Source: Myxococcota bacterium
Lineage (GTDB): Bacteria; Myxococcota_A; Bradymonadia; UBA7976; UBA1532
Direction: 5' to 3'
NCBI GenBank assembly: GCA_023150895.1
Contig: JAKLJY010000026.1
Span: 1-64,000 of the forward strand
DNA: 64,000 bases
The translations under genes were made by a program, and so were the position numbers. The notes under the pieces are model-generated. The model did no database searches. It saw only the letters and a program-made list of their open reading frames with translations, and was not told the origin of the DNA. Every line of letters starts with the position of its first letter. The first letter of the stretch is position 1. Shown piece after piece: positions 42,601-52,100 of the stretch.

Positions 42601-43538
42601 GCCCCATCTACCACCAGGGCAACGTCGACAACCGCGGCGGTGAGACCTGGCACCGGAACGTCACGTACTTCGGCAACAGCCGGCAGACGCAGATTCAGGG
42701 CCGGGATGGTCGCAACTACTTCAACGACACCGAGGTCAACGGCCGCGTCCGCGTCGGCGGTGCCTGGGGTATCCCCGGTATCTACAGCGAAGACGGGGGG
42801 CAGCATCTGGTGCTCGGCGCGAGCAGCGGGCAGGTCTGGGTCGGTCCGGACGGTGCGGGTCAGCACCTGCGGATCAACGGCAACCTGTATGCCCGCGGGA
42901 CGCAGGTCCTCGACTCGAATGGCACATGGGTCGGCCCCGTGATTCCGGCCAACAAGGTCGCCATTGGCGGCTCGTGCGCGGCCGGCCAGTTCATGACCGG
43001 CATCGCGGCCAACGGGACGCCGGTTTGCGCCGCACCGGCCGGGGGCGGCGCCGGTGTGTACACGTTCACGTACACGGACACCGGCGGCGATGACACCAGT
43101 TCGGGTGCCTTGCGCGCATTCTTCCAGGGGATCCCCGGGGTGCAAGCCACGTGGCACATGTTCTTCGAGGTGATTACGAACGGCCAGGCGAACGGTGGCG
43201 CGTGGTGCGCCGAGCGGGCCGACTGGTACATCACGAACTACCTCAATGCACAGAACTCCACGCCGGGATCGGGCGCCTGGAACAAGTGGCACCGCGCCGA
43301 GAATGGCGGCTGGGCGCAGCAGAATGCCGGCTTCACGAACTACTTCGGCACGCCGTGCGACGGCGTCATGTGGAGCTGGTGCTCGGAGTGGGGCCTGGGG
43401 GGCCGCTACCTGGCCACGATGCCGGACCAGTCGCCGGGCAGCCCCGGCGAGAGCTACGCGCAGGGGTGGTCGAACGGTCGCAACTGGCGGGTCACGTTGC
43501 GGGTCGCCTCCACGCGCGCGGGGGCTTGCGGTTTCTGA
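39696..43538 (+). CDS. 1280-residue secreted tail-fibre-like/adhesin protein with collagen-like and tandem repeats
   Basis: The protein has a signal peptide cut after about residue 29 (AASA|QSAP). The next 130 residues have the beta-rich form seen at the start of many bacterial fibre-like surface proteins ([18 protein letters not shown]). Then come an 18-triplet collagen-like G-X-Y stretch (residues 166-219), six tandem beta-repeats (about 390-785) and a short-repeat stalk of NLQVN/GSTT units (about 800-920). The last 150 residues form a domain rich in Trp and Cys ([23 protein letters not shown]), perhaps the binding tip. The organisation is that of a trimeric fibre or tail fibre. A GGAGGG ribosome site precedes the ATG at 39696, and the 60 bases before it are locally AT-rich. 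It is a single-gene unit. Confidence 0.8.
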   Translation: MPNRWTRVFALCGGFLAAGAACIPAASAQSAPSLMHQEGVLIDNGGNPLAGPVNLRFQLFAANAGGVAVWTENYNAVALTEGYYSVLLGSVSPLTPAIVTQGRYLQITVNGTDLTPRTQLASVPFALLATSVYGGPVVAQSVAILVNNVSTPVIDANGRWVGNPTGLVGPQGPAGAVGAQGPAGIQGPQGPAGPQGAQGAQGIQGPAGPVGPQGPAGNNGSPDTPVQVRDKLTQVDGTASGVDADLLDGLHGASFLRKDRLVTDLEEMTSRLGVRGPFVNIGTSGAQTGLRFQDTAAGRSSAGLRYVSANRTLFLEAANGNNIPDTWHNNTGMDLEVRNGALRVNGSAAIRDSLSLTTGSLTVAAGNATVSTGYLMPSPGVGNKGVIWPANFYAAGDNAGIRYIQWGGVGETALDINVGDDGNDRIYLTATGGVDVRGSGDLRVARNGTFAGEIQPSLGGGGIHWPTSQMPTGDGEEAWLRWISQNGADTMLQLGVNNDTNDEIELYAGGRVRLNGPAGAPLGIDFPVNRFGGAGDEAFIRYFTEGGDNTRLEIRNSNDADDDILLNASGGVTIGGSGALTVTNLVITGACVGCVPAGGGHKPVLASAGNGDNGIVWPNDAFGGSGDDAWIRYLSRGGESSLLQLGITNDADDEVEIMTGRYLRLVSSTGVATPLGIQFQENRAGGAGDEAFIRYFRKSGDAQRLQIGIMNDADDDIEIYSPTYISLAGPGRNPIGFQFQANKFGGSGDEAYIRYFVQDGGENTRLEIGVQNDGDDDLYLVAAGGIFANNFFRTLQNAQIDGSLQVNANATVSGSTTIGQNLQVNASAVINGSTTVGQNLQVNGTFAANGAVTLRNNLRVDVDGDIARDLLVRRNMTVSGTMNANALSIQTLSTAGNLTVGGNLQVNGTTTFSNTVTVNAFTFQHRGADFWLGGNVGRGDGGLAMVQDGGDTLAINYSGTFAGGTRVDGPIYHQGNVDNRGGETWHRNVTYFGNSRQTQIQGRDGRNYFNDTEVNGRVRVGGAWGIPGIYSEDGGQHLVLGASSGQVWVGPDGAGQHLRINGNLYARGTQVLDSNGTWVGPVIPANKVAIGGSCAAGQFMTGIAANGTPVCAAPAGGGAGVYTFTYTDTGGDDTSSGALRAFFQGIPGVQATWHMFFEVITNGQANGGAWCAERADWYITNYLNAQNSTPGSGAWNKWHRAENGGWAQQNAGFTNYFGTPCDGVMWSWCSEWGLGGRYLATMPDQSPGSPGESYAQGWSNGRNWRVTLRVASTRAGACGF
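40191..40352 (+). repeat. collagen-like G-X-Y coding repeat, 18 triplets
   Basis: Eighteen consecutive Gly-X-Y triplets, mostly GPQ, GPA, GAQ and GIQ, lie between the N-terminal domain and the body of the fibre protein. Such stretches form triple helices and imply a trimeric protein. The DNA is low-complexity and may be prone to length change. Confidence 0.9.
40862..42050 (+). repeat. six tandem beta-repeats in the fibre protein
   Basis: Six units share the pattern G-x-G-D-x-A-x-I-R-Y, then L-x-x-G-x-x-N-D-x-D-D, for example [12 protein letters not shown] and [12 protein letters not shown]. Unit length varies (about 60-110 residues including linkers). They are diverged at the DNA level, so this is an old amplification rather than a recent one. 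Asp-rich turns could bind calcium; this is inference. Confidence 0.85.
42088..42440 (+). repeat. short NLQVN/GSTT stalk repeats
   Basis: The units [28 protein letters not shown] and [11 protein letters not shown], with looser copies after them, alternate hydrophobic and polar residues as in beta-helical or trimeric beta-prism stalks. They lie between the six-unit array and the C-terminal tip domain. Confidence 0.7.
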
Positions 43539-43556
43539 GCGCGTCCCGGGTCGGGT

Positions 43557-44662
43557 TCACTGCCTCGTGGGCGTGACACCCAGACGCTCGAGGCACTGAG
43601 GGCCGACGACGGCCCCTTGCGGATGCGATTCGGCCAGGGAGACGCAACGCATCCAGTGCTCGCGGGCGACGCCGCCCCGACCGGCAGCCAAGGCGGCGAG
43701 GCCGAGCGCCAGATGGGGCTCGGGATCCGCCGGCATCAGCTGGCTGAGTTCGGCGTAGCCCGACCGAGCTTCTGATAGGCGGCTCGGTCCCCGTGCTCGC
43801 CGTACGCCGCGCGGTAGGCCGTAAGGGCCTGGGGCACTTTGCCGTTTTCGACGGAGGCGTCCGCAAACAGGGTGTGAACCCCGGACGGGACGGGGCGGCG
43901 TTCGAGAAGGGGCGCGAGGCTGGCCTCGACCTCACGCCAACGCTGCTGTCCGGCGAGCGCCAATGCGTAGTCGAATCGGACCTGTGCCGATGCCGGGTCC
44001 TCGCGCAATGCCGACTGCAGAAAGGGCTCGGCCGTCCCGAAACGGTCGAGCAAGACCAGCGTGTGGCCGAGGAGGGCCTTGGCGTTGGGGAGTGCCGGGT
44101 CGAGCTCGACCGCACGGGTCAGTGAATCGACGGCGCTCTCGGTTTGCCCGCGCTGCGCGTACAACTCGCCAATGAAGAAGCGCGCGCGCGCATGATCGGG
44201 TGCTCGGCTGATGGTCTCACCAAACTGGACGAGGGCTTCGTCACCGCGCCCACGCGCAGAGAGTACGCGACCGAGCGCGACGGTCCGTTCGACGCCGGCG
44301 GCGGTCGCGGCTGCTTCGGACGCGACCTCGAGGGTGGCATGAAGTCCGAGCAGGTCGACCTCGTCGCTCCGCAAGGGCCGGTCGACACGCGTGGCGAATC
44401 GAACGGCGGCCTCGACCCACGCGGCGTCCGCGGCATCGCTCACCGGGCCGCCCCGCGCCGCGTCTTCGAGCAGGCGCAGCGCGAGGGCGTCGTCGCCCCG
44501 CTCGCTCGCTTGCCGGGCGCGGGCAACCGCACGCTCCCATCGCTGATCGGTTCGGCGGCTCTCGACGAGCGAGTGCACCGAATGCCCGACCACCGGCGCT
44601 GCGGCGAGTGCGGCGGCGCAGAGTCCGGCCGTCCGCCATCGATGCGTTGACGGCCGGTTCAT
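43557..44662 (-). pseudogene. TPR-repeat protein broken by a frameshift
   Basis: From the ATG at 44662 the frame encodes an anchored TPR protein: a hydrophobic start (AGLCAAALAAAPVVG), then repeats such as ARFFIGELYAQRGQTESAVD. It resembles the intact gene at 47951-49108. The frame stops at 43736 after KLGRATPNSAS, in mid-repeat. Switching by one base, the reading continues as ARSGYAELSQLMPADPEPH and on to a stop at 43557, matching the paralogue residue for residue in length. The junction near 43757-43775 is best explained by a deletion of about 40 bases between two near-identical short sequences. Without it the protein would have about 380 residues, like the paralogue's 385. The unit is downstream of the cysteine-rich lipoprotein gene and may be a decaying or misassembled copy. 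Confidence 0.7.
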
Positions 44663-44699
44663 CGCCGCCGCCTCTCGCGCACGGACGACGCGGTTGTCG

Positions 44700-47600
44700 T
44701 CAGGGGTTCGAGCACACCCGCGACTCCGGTTCACAGATCGCGCCCACACAGGGGCGACACACCCGATCTCCGATGCAGTCTGCGTCGACCGTGCACAGCG
44801 CGGGCTCGATACACCGCAGCACTTCGACGGAACAGGTCTGGGCGCCCGGACATTGCTCGTCGTTGCGACACCCGAGCTGGCAGGTGCCCGTGGGATTGCA
44901 GATCTCCCCCGCCCCGCACTGTCCGTCGTCATTGCATCGGGCCCGCGGCGTGCAGATGTTGCGAACGCACGCACGATCCAGCGCGCAGTCCCCATCATCG
45001 AAACACTCGGGGACGACGCATTGCCCGCCGGCGTCGCAGATGAACCCGACCGGGCAGTCGACGTTGGCGCCGCAGGCATCGATGCAGGCCCCGACGACGC
45101 AGATGCGGCCCTCGAAGCAGTCGGCGTTGGCCATGCAGAAGGCGGGCTCGGCGCATTGACCCCCGACGCACCGCTGGGCGCCGCCGCAGTCGGCGTCGTT
45201 GACACAGGCGGGGTTGGCCGGGACGCACCGGTGCAAACGGCAGGCCTCCCCGCCGCCGCAGTCGGCGTCTTGCAAGCAGCCGTCGTCGCACCCGCCGGCG
45301 ACACAGATGCGGGCACCGATGCACTGATCGTCGTTCTCGCACACGAGGGGCTCGCCGCAGACGCCGCCACTGCACGACACGCCGGGCGGGCAGTCGGCAT
45401 CGCGGTCACACGCGTCGCCCTCGAAGCGGCAGTGCCCGTCGAGCCCGCAGCCACCACCGGCGCCGCAGTCCGCGTCGTTCACGCAGGGATCGCCACAGAC
45501 GCCGTCTTCGCAGATCCGGTCTCCGAGGCAGTCGACATCCGAGCCGCACGGGCCCGACTCCTGACAGGCGCCGAAGAAGCAGATCTGGCTGCCGCGGCAG
45601 TCGCCGTCGGCCACGCAAGCGCCGGGGCGCGGGACACAGGCCCGCTGGACGCAGCTCTCGTTGGGCGCGCACTGCTGGTCGCCGTCGCAGCCGCCGTCTC
45701 CGCACTGGCCGAACCGACAGCTGCGGCCGGCGAGGCAGTCGTCGTCCACGAAACAGGCGCTCGGCTCGCAAAGGCCCGTGACGCACCGTTCGCCGATGTC
45801 GCAGTCGGCATCGGCACGGCAGACGTCGGGCACGCAGGCTCCGTTCTCGCAGTTCTCCCCCACCGCGCAGTCGAAGGCGCTGAAGCACGCCGGCGGGCCG
45901 ACCGGCTCGCAGAGTCCGGCCCGGCAAACGGCGCCCGGTCCGCAGTCGGCGTCGCCCGCGCACGGCGGCACCTCGCAGCGACCCCCACGGCAGATGGCGC
46001 CGCCGCCGCAGTCTCCATCGGCTGCACAGACCGGCTCCGTGCAGAAGCCGCCTTCGCAAAGCCGCGCGCCGAGGCAGTCTTGGTCGGCCTGGCAGAAGCC
46101 CGGCTCGATGCAACGGCCGCCCGAGCAGCTCTGGTTGCCCTCGCAGTCGGCGTTCGCATCGCAGTCGGGGGCGGGGCTGCAGCGGCCGGCCGCGCAGATT
46201 TCATCCACGCCGCACGAAGCGTCGTCGCGGCAGGGATCGGCGCAGGCGAGGTTCACGCAGAGTCGATCGCCCAGGCAGTCGTCGTCGTTGGCACAGACGC
46301 CCGATTCGCGGCAGATGCCGCCCTCGGGGTCGCAGATCTGGCTGCCGGGACACTCCTCGTCGCTCGCGCACCCCTCTGCATCGACGCAGAGCCCCGCGAC
46401 GCAAAGGCTTCCCCGCGCACACTCCGCGTCCGCCCGGCACGGGTTGACGCAGAGGCCGCCGTCGCAGAGGCGATCATCGAGGCAATCCTCGTTGGAGCCG
46501 CAGACGGGCGGCTCCCGGCAGGTGCCGTCTCCACCGCAGAACTGCGCGCCCTCGCAGTCGTCGTCCGAGGCGCAATCGCCCATCGGCGGAATGAGGGTGC
46601 AGTGGCCGCCGACGCACTCGGTGCCGGCACCGCAGCTGTTCTCGGTGCAGGCGGGCGCGCAGAGATTGGACTCGCAGACGCGACCGGCGAGGCAGGCGTC
46701 GTCGGCCTCGCAGAACCCGCTCTCGTCGCAGAATCCGTTGCGACAGACGAGGCCGCCGGCGCAGTCGTCGTCCGTTTCACAGTCCGCCATCGTCGCGCCG
46801 CAGGTGCCCATCTGGCAGACCTGGGGCGGGATGCACTCGGAGTCGTCCTCGCACCCGACGGGGTCGTCGGGCTGACAGGCCCCGTCGACGCAGACGAGCC
46901 CGTCCGAGCAGCCGCCGCCGCACGGATCCCGGCAGACGCTCCCCCGACAGAGCCGGTCACCGTAACAGTCGAGGTCCTCCCCGCAGACCTGGGGCTCGAG
47001 GCAGACGCGCTCGATGGGGTCACAGGCCTGCGCGCCCGGGCAATCGGTGTCCGTCACGCACGCGCGGGCCTCGGCGGGGACACAGACGGCGCCCTTGCAG
47101 GCGAAGCCCTCGCCGCAGTCTTCGCCGGTCATGCAGGCGCGCGCCGCACAGCGGAACGTCTCGTCGCACCGGAGGAAACCCAGGCAGGTGTCCGCCGCGG
47201 GGTCGCAGCCCGTCTGGCAGTTGCCGCCTTCGCAAATGCGCCGCTGGTCGGTGTAGCAGGCGTTGTCGGCCGCACACGGAGAGGCCTCCTCGCAGAAGCC
47301 GTCCTGGCACACCTGGGCGCCGGGGCACGGCGCGTCGGCGCTGCAGCCGGGCCGATCGAGGCATTCGCCCTCGGCGCAGTACTTGCCGTCGCCGCAGTCG
47401 TCGTCGCTTCGGCAGCCGCTCTGCCCGCCACAGCGGCCGGCGTCGCAGAGCCCGCCCGGCCCGCAGTCGGCGTCCGTCGCGCAGGGCTCGGCGCATCGGC
47501 CGTCGACGCAGTTGCGCTCGCCGAGGCAGTCGTCGTCCGTGTTGCAGATGGCCGGCTCTTCACACCGAGCGGCACCGGCCGCACAGACCTGGTTGCCAGT

Positions 47601-47849
47601 GCACTCGTCGTCGCTTCGACAGCCGTTCTCGCCGGGGGGTTCGCAGACGCCCGCGCGGCAGACCTCATCCGAGGCGCAGTTCGCATGACCGGTGCACAGG
47701 TCGGCCCCCGCGTCGGTCGAGTCGCCCCCGGCCGGCGTCGTATCCCCACCGCCGGTGCTCCCGCCGGAACCACCTGCAGCGCCACCGCTGCCCCCGTCGC
47801 CACCGCAGCCGGCGACGACCAAGACGAATCCCCACAGCCATCGGCGCAT
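44700..47849 (-). CDS. giant cysteine-rich repeat lipoprotein (about 43 four-Cys modules)
   Basis: The 1049-residue protein has a signal peptide with lipobox (VLVVAGC), a Gly/Thr-rich linker, then a nearly unbroken run of about 43 modules of 21-27 residues. The consensus is C-x2-D-x-D-C-x-G-x3-C-x2-G-x-C, four cysteines each. It resembles Dickkopf-type disulfide-rich repeats reported in myxobacterial surface proteins. Disulfide-stabilised rods or shields outside the outer membrane are expected. A GGAGGG ribosome site precedes the ATG at 47849. It is flanked by two paralogous TPR genes on the same strand. The opposite strand has a long open frame over the same stretch, a by-product of the repetitive codon use. 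Repeats have diverged, so the array is not a recent expansion. Confidence 0.88.
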   Translation of the reverse strand: MRRWLWGFVLVVAGCGGDGGSGGAAGGSGGSTGGGDTTPAGGDSTDAGADLCTGHANCASDEVCRAGVCEPPGENGCRSDDECTGNQVCAAGAARCEEPAICNTDDDCLGERNCVDGRCAEPCATDADCGPGGLCDAGRCGGQSGCRSDDDCGDGKYCAEGECLDRPGCSADAPCPGAQVCQDGFCEEASPCAADNACYTDQRRICEGGNCQTGCDPAADTCLGFLRCDETFRCAARACMTGEDCGEGFACKGAVCVPAEARACVTDTDCPGAQACDPIERVCLEPQVCGEDLDCYGDRLCRGSVCRDPCGGGCSDGLVCVDGACQPDDPVGCEDDSECIPPQVCQMGTCGATMADCETDDDCAGGLVCRNGFCDESGFCEADDACLAGRVCESNLCAPACTENSCGAGTECVGGHCTLIPPMGDCASDDDCEGAQFCGGDGTCREPPVCGSNEDCLDDRLCDGGLCVNPCRADAECARGSLCVAGLCVDAEGCASDEECPGSQICDPEGGICRESGVCANDDDCLGDRLCVNLACADPCRDDASCGVDEICAAGRCSPAPDCDANADCEGNQSCSGGRCIEPGFCQADQDCLGARLCEGGFCTEPVCAADGDCGGGAICRGGRCEVPPCAGDADCGPGAVCRAGLCEPVGPPACFSAFDCAVGENCENGACVPDVCRADADCDIGERCVTGLCEPSACFVDDDCLAGRSCRFGQCGDGGCDGDQQCAPNESCVQRACVPRPGACVADGDCRGSQICFFGACQESGPCGSDVDCLGDRICEDGVCGDPCVNDADCGAGGGCGLDGHCRFEGDACDRDADCPPGVSCSGGVCGEPLVCENDDQCIGARICVAGGCDDGCLQDADCGGGEACRLHRCVPANPACVNDADCGGAQRCVGGQCAEPAFCMANADCFEGRICVVGACIDACGANVDCPVGFICDAGGQCVVPECFDDGDCALDRACVRNICTPRARCNDDGQCGAGEICNPTGTCQLGCRNDEQCPGAQTCSVEVLRCIEPALCTVDADCIGDRVCRPCVGAICEPESRVCSNP

Positions 47850-47950
47850 GTTCCCTCCAGTGCTGAGTCTGTGTCGTCTCGAAAGTTAACCCGAACCCAC
47901 GGGCCGTTGTCACTGGTTCTTGGGCCCGCGGCGGATTCGGGCCGCCGGGG

Positions 47951-49108
47951 TCACTTGCGTGGGGCTTTCGCCGCCGGCCCCGGCGCGGAGACACTGCGAC
48001 TCGCCAACTCCGCGCACTTCTCGCCGATCTTCGCCCAGGCCTCGTTCGCAGCGCCGAGCTCCGTGCAGCGGGCCCAGGCGGCCCGCGCTTCGTCGGTGCG
48101 GCCCGCCGAGTGGGCCGCGAGGCCGAGGATCATGTGGGGTTCGGGCTCTTGCGGGGCGAGGTCCCGGATTTGATTGAAGATGGTCGCGGCGGCGTCGAGC
48201 GCCCCCACCTGAACGTAGATGCGCCCGAGCTTCTTGAAGCTGTCGAGGTCCCGTGCCTTCTCCCAGGAGAGCCGATACGCCGCCACGGCGGCCTCGACGC
48301 GGCGCAGGTTCAGGTACGCATCACCGAGGGGGCCGTGGGCGGCCGCCAACTCGGGCTCGAGGGCCAGCGCGCGTTCGAGGAACTTCTGCGCGTCGGGCCA
48401 GCTCTGCCGCACGACGAGGGCGCGCCCGTAGGCCAGCGCGGCCTGGGCGTTGCGCGGAAGGTCCCGCGCGGCGGTCTCCAGCAAGGGGGCGGCGTCGTCC
48501 CAGGCGCCCCGGGCCGCGTAGACCTGGCCGAGCGCGAATTTGGCGAGCGTCAGTGTCGGATCGGCTTCGACCGCCTTGCGCAAGGTCGTTTGGGCGTTCT
48601 CGAGCTCGTCGGACTTGAACTGGAGGTCGCCGAGGTACAACAGGGCGCGGGCGTGCCTCGGCTGGGTCGACAGCACCTGGTCGAAGCGGCGACGGGCGGC
48701 ATCTCGTTGACCCCGCGCAAGGTGCAGGCGGCCGAGGGCGAGCAGGTGCTGCTCCGTGCCGGCCCCGCGCTCGATCGCGTCCTCGAGGCTCGCCTGGAGG
48801 CGCACGGCGGTGCGCGCGTCGACGACCGCGTCGTCGTCGAGGATCTGCCGCGCTTGCGCGGCGGCAAGGCCGAGGCGATACGCCGGCTGCTCGGGGCCTG
48901 CGGCGACGGCGTCGGACCAGGCGCGGACGGCGAGCGCGAGATCGCCCGCCTGTGCAGCCGTTTCGGCCCGGGCGGCGGCACGGCGGGCCCGGTCCGCCGC
49001 CTCGCCGGCGGCGCTCATCTGCCGATATTCGTTGACGGCCAACGGGATGCCCGCGGCGATGACCACGCCCGCGGCGGCGAGCTGAACGACTTGACGGAGG
49101 GTCTGCAT
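47951..49108 (-). CDS. membrane-anchored TPR-repeat protein
   Basis: The 385-residue protein has one N-terminal transmembrane segment (VVQLAAAGVVIAAGIPLAV) and about eight TPR-like helix pairs, for example HLLALGRLHLARGQRDAARR and ALLYLGDLQFKSDELENAQ. It should sit in the inner membrane with TPRs facing the periplasm and act as a protein-binding scaffold. The start at 49108 is supported by TATAAC only 6 bases upstream. The gap of about 100 bases before the cysteine-rich gene holds a GC-rich inverted repeat but no clear terminator. It is paralogous to the frameshifted gene at 43557-44662, and the three genes form a possible unit for surface assembly. Confidence 0.8.
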   Translation of the reverse strand: MQTLRQVVQLAAAGVVIAAGIPLAVNEYRQMSAAGEAADRARRAAARAETAAQAGDLALAVRAWSDAVAAGPEQPAYRLGLAAAQARQILDDDAVVDARTAVRLQASLEDAIERGAGTEQHLLALGRLHLARGQRDAARRRFDQVLSTQPRHARALLYLGDLQFKSDELENAQTTLRKAVEADPTLTLAKFALGQVYAARGAWDDAAPLLETAARDLPRNAQAALAYGRALVVRQSWPDAQKFLERALALEPELAAAHGPLGDAYLNLRRVEAAVAAYRLSWEKARDLDSFKKLGRIYVQVGALDAAATIFNQIRDLAPQEPEPHMILGLAAHSAGRTDEARAAWARCTELGAANEAWAKIGEKCAELASRSVSAPGPAAKAPRK

Positions 49109-49114
49109 GGGGCC

Positions 49115-49144
49115 GTTATAGGCGGCCCTGGGCGGGGGGCGCAA
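49115..49144 (-). promoter_or_regulatory. promoter of the TPR gene with strong -10
   Basis: TTGCGC (49144-49139) and TATAAC (49120-49115) are 18 bases apart. TATAAC matches five of six consensus bases. Only 6 bases separate it from the ATG, which points to a leaderless transcript. Confidence 0.6.
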
Positions 49145-49191
49145 CAATGGGCCCGCGGCGCCCGCAACGTGTTGAAGCCGGAGGTGGACCC

Positions 49192-52100
49192 ATGCGGGAA
49201 GTGGTCGAGAACGCCGTCGACGCTTCGACCGGACGTTCGCTCGTCGCGGTCGACACGGGCGGGACGTTCACGGACCTCGTCGCCATCGCGACGGACGGGA
49301 CGCGGCGGCACCTGAAGGTCCCCTCGACGCCCGACGATCCGGCGCGGGCCATCCTGGCGGGGCTGGCCGCCCTCGGTGTTTCGAGTCCGGCGCTCCGCCA
49401 CGGGACGACGGTGGCGACGAACGCCGTCCTCGAGCGTCGTGGAGCGCGGGTGCTGCTCGTGACGACCGCCGGGTTCGAAGACCTGCTGGCGCTCGGGCGT
49501 CAGGCCCGGCCGGCGCTCTACGCGCTTCACCCGACGGTGCCGGCGCCCCTGGTAGACCGGGGGGACGTCCTCGGATACCCGGGCCGACTCGACGGATCGG
49601 GTCGACGGTTGGCCGTGCCCGAAAATGACGGGCTTGTCGCGGCGCTGCGCGCGGCCCTGCCGGGCATCGAGGCCGTCGCGGTCTGCACCCTGCACGGGTA
49701 CGCACACCCGGTCGAAGAAGCTGAAATCGTCGCAGCCGTCCGCGCGCGCTCGCCCGGCGTGTTCATCTCGGTCTCCCACGAGGTCGCCCCCGTCATGCGC
49801 GAGTTCGAGCGCGCATCGACGACCGTCGTCAACGCGTATGTCGCCCCGGTCATGGACCGGTATCTCGCCCGGCTGGCCGCGGCGCTGCCGAACGGGAGAA
49901 TCGCCATCATGGGCTCGGCCGGGGGGCTCTCGACCGTGGCCGACGCCCGGAGGCGGCCCGTCGATACCGTGCTCTCCGGTCCCGCCGGCGGTGTCCGCGG
50001 CGCCCACGCGGTCGGACGCCGCCTCGGCCTCGACGCGCTGCTCGCGGTCGACATGGGGGGCACGTCGACGGATGTCAGCGTCATCACCGACGAGCTGCTG
50101 CCGGAGGACGACGGGGCGCTGGGGCCGCATCCCCTGCGCATCTCGCTGTTGCCGATCGAGACCGTGGGGGCAGGGGGCGGCTCCGTCGCGTGGATCGACG
50201 ACGGTGGCGCGCTGCGGGTGGGGCCGCACTCCGCCGGCGCGACGCCGGGGCCCGCGTGTTACGGGCGCGGCGGAGAGCAGCCCACCGTGACCGACGCCCA
50301 CGTGGTGCTCGGTCGCCTGACGACGCTGGTCGGGGGCGCGATGACGCTCGACGTCGACGCCGCGCACCGGGCGATCTCGCGCGTGGCGGTCCCGCTCGGG
50401 CTCTCGGTGCCCGAGGCCGCGCGGGCGATCGTGGAGACCGTCGAAGCGACCATGGCGCGCGCGTGTCGGCGGGTCTCGAGCGAACGGGGCGTCGACCCGC
50501 GCGGGCTGGCGCTCGTCGCGTTCGGCGGGGCGGCCGGCCTTCACGCGTGTCGGCTCGCGGACGAACTCGGCTGCCGGACGGTCGTGTTTCCCCGGGAGCC
50601 GGGACTGCTCTCGGCAGAGGGGATGCTCGAGGCCCCGTTTGCGGTGGACCGCACCCGTCCGTGCCTGGTGGCCGAGGCCTCGTGGCCGGCGGCGAACCTC
50701 GTCGCGGCGACGCAATCGCTCGTCGCCGACGTCGAGGCCGCCCTCTCGGTCTCGCTCCCGGATCCGGACGACGCTTCGGACCGCCGCGAGGTGCGCGTCG
50801 TCTTCGACATGCGTTACCAGGGACAGACGCACACCCTGCCGGTCCCCGTCCCGCTGCCGCTCGACGTGCAGACGCTCCGCGCCGCCTTCGACGGGATTCA
50901 CCGGGCACGCTTCGGTCACGCGCTGCCGGGGGACCACCCCGCGGAACTCGTGTCGATGCGGTGCCTCGGGCGAGCATACGCCGCACGTCCCCGAGTCGAG
51001 CCCGACGGCGCATCGGTCACCGCGGCCGGCGCCGGGTGGGCGGCCGTCGGCCCGGCCGCGTTTCATGCATACAGCGCGACGCTCTTCGTCCCCCCCGGCT
51101 GGTCGGCACGGCAGGGGCCGACGGGCGATGTCGTGTGCACGGCCGAGGCGCCGGCCGCGGCGAGCACGGGTCTCGAGATCCACCGGCAGCGCGTCAGCGC
51201 CATCGCCGAGGAGATGGGGCACGTGCTCATGCGCGCGGCCTTCTCGGCCAACATCAAGGAACGGCGCGACTTCTCGTGCGCGATCTTCGACGCCGACGGC
51301 GGGATGGTCGAACACGCGGCCCACATTCCGGTGCACCTCGGTTCGACGCCGCTCAGCGTCGAGGCCGCCCGCGCGGCCGTGTCGTTCGCGCCGGACACGC
51401 AGGTCATTCTGAACGACCCGTTTTCCGGGGGGACGCATCTGCCGGACGTGACGCTCGTGACGCCGGTCTTTGCCCCGGGGGCCGCGTCGCCGGTCTTCTT
51501 CGTGGCCAACCGGGCCCACCATGCCGACGTCGGCGGCATCGCCGCCGGAAGCCTGCCCGCCCCGCGGGGCGCCGACGGCTCGGCCCGCGCCCTGACGATC
51601 GACGACGAGGGCTTTCGCCTGCCTCCGACGGTCCTCGACGACGCGACCCGCGCCCGTTTTGCCAACGCCTCACGGGTCCCGGGCGACCGGACGGGCGATC
51701 TCGCCGCCCAGGAGGCGGCCAATGCGGCGGGCGTTCGGGCGCTGACCGCGCTGGTGGCACGCTGCGGCCTCGCGGAGGTCCGCGCGTGGAACGCGGCCCT
51801 GAGGGACTATGCCGAGCGCCGCATGCGCGCGGTGCTCGCCGCCCTGCCCCCCGGCACGGCCACGTTCACGGACTTCCTCGACGACGACGGCCTCGGCGAG
51901 GCGCCCATTCCCCTCCCCGTGACGGTGACGTTGGGCGCAGGAACGGCGGTCTTCGACTTTCGCGCCGCCCCGGACCAGGTCGCCGGGCCGATGAACGCGG
52001 TCCGGGCCATCGTCGTGTCGGCGGTCTTCTACGTTCTCGAATGTCTCGCCGGCGGCGACCTGCCGGCCAACGCCGGTCTGCTTCGGCCGGTGACGATCCT

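Noticed and set aside
40356-43292. 978-codon minus-strand frame over the fibre protein
   Set aside because: Antisense shadow of the fibre gene, which has a signal peptide, G-X-Y repeats and regular beta-repeats on the plus strand.
44694-48173. Open frame of 1159 codons on the plus strand across the cysteine-rich gene
   Set aside because: It is the antisense of a repeat-rich, GC-biased gene; the minus-strand product has a lipoprotein signal and regular Cys modules, while the plus-strand product is an Ala/Val-rich string without any domain or good start site.
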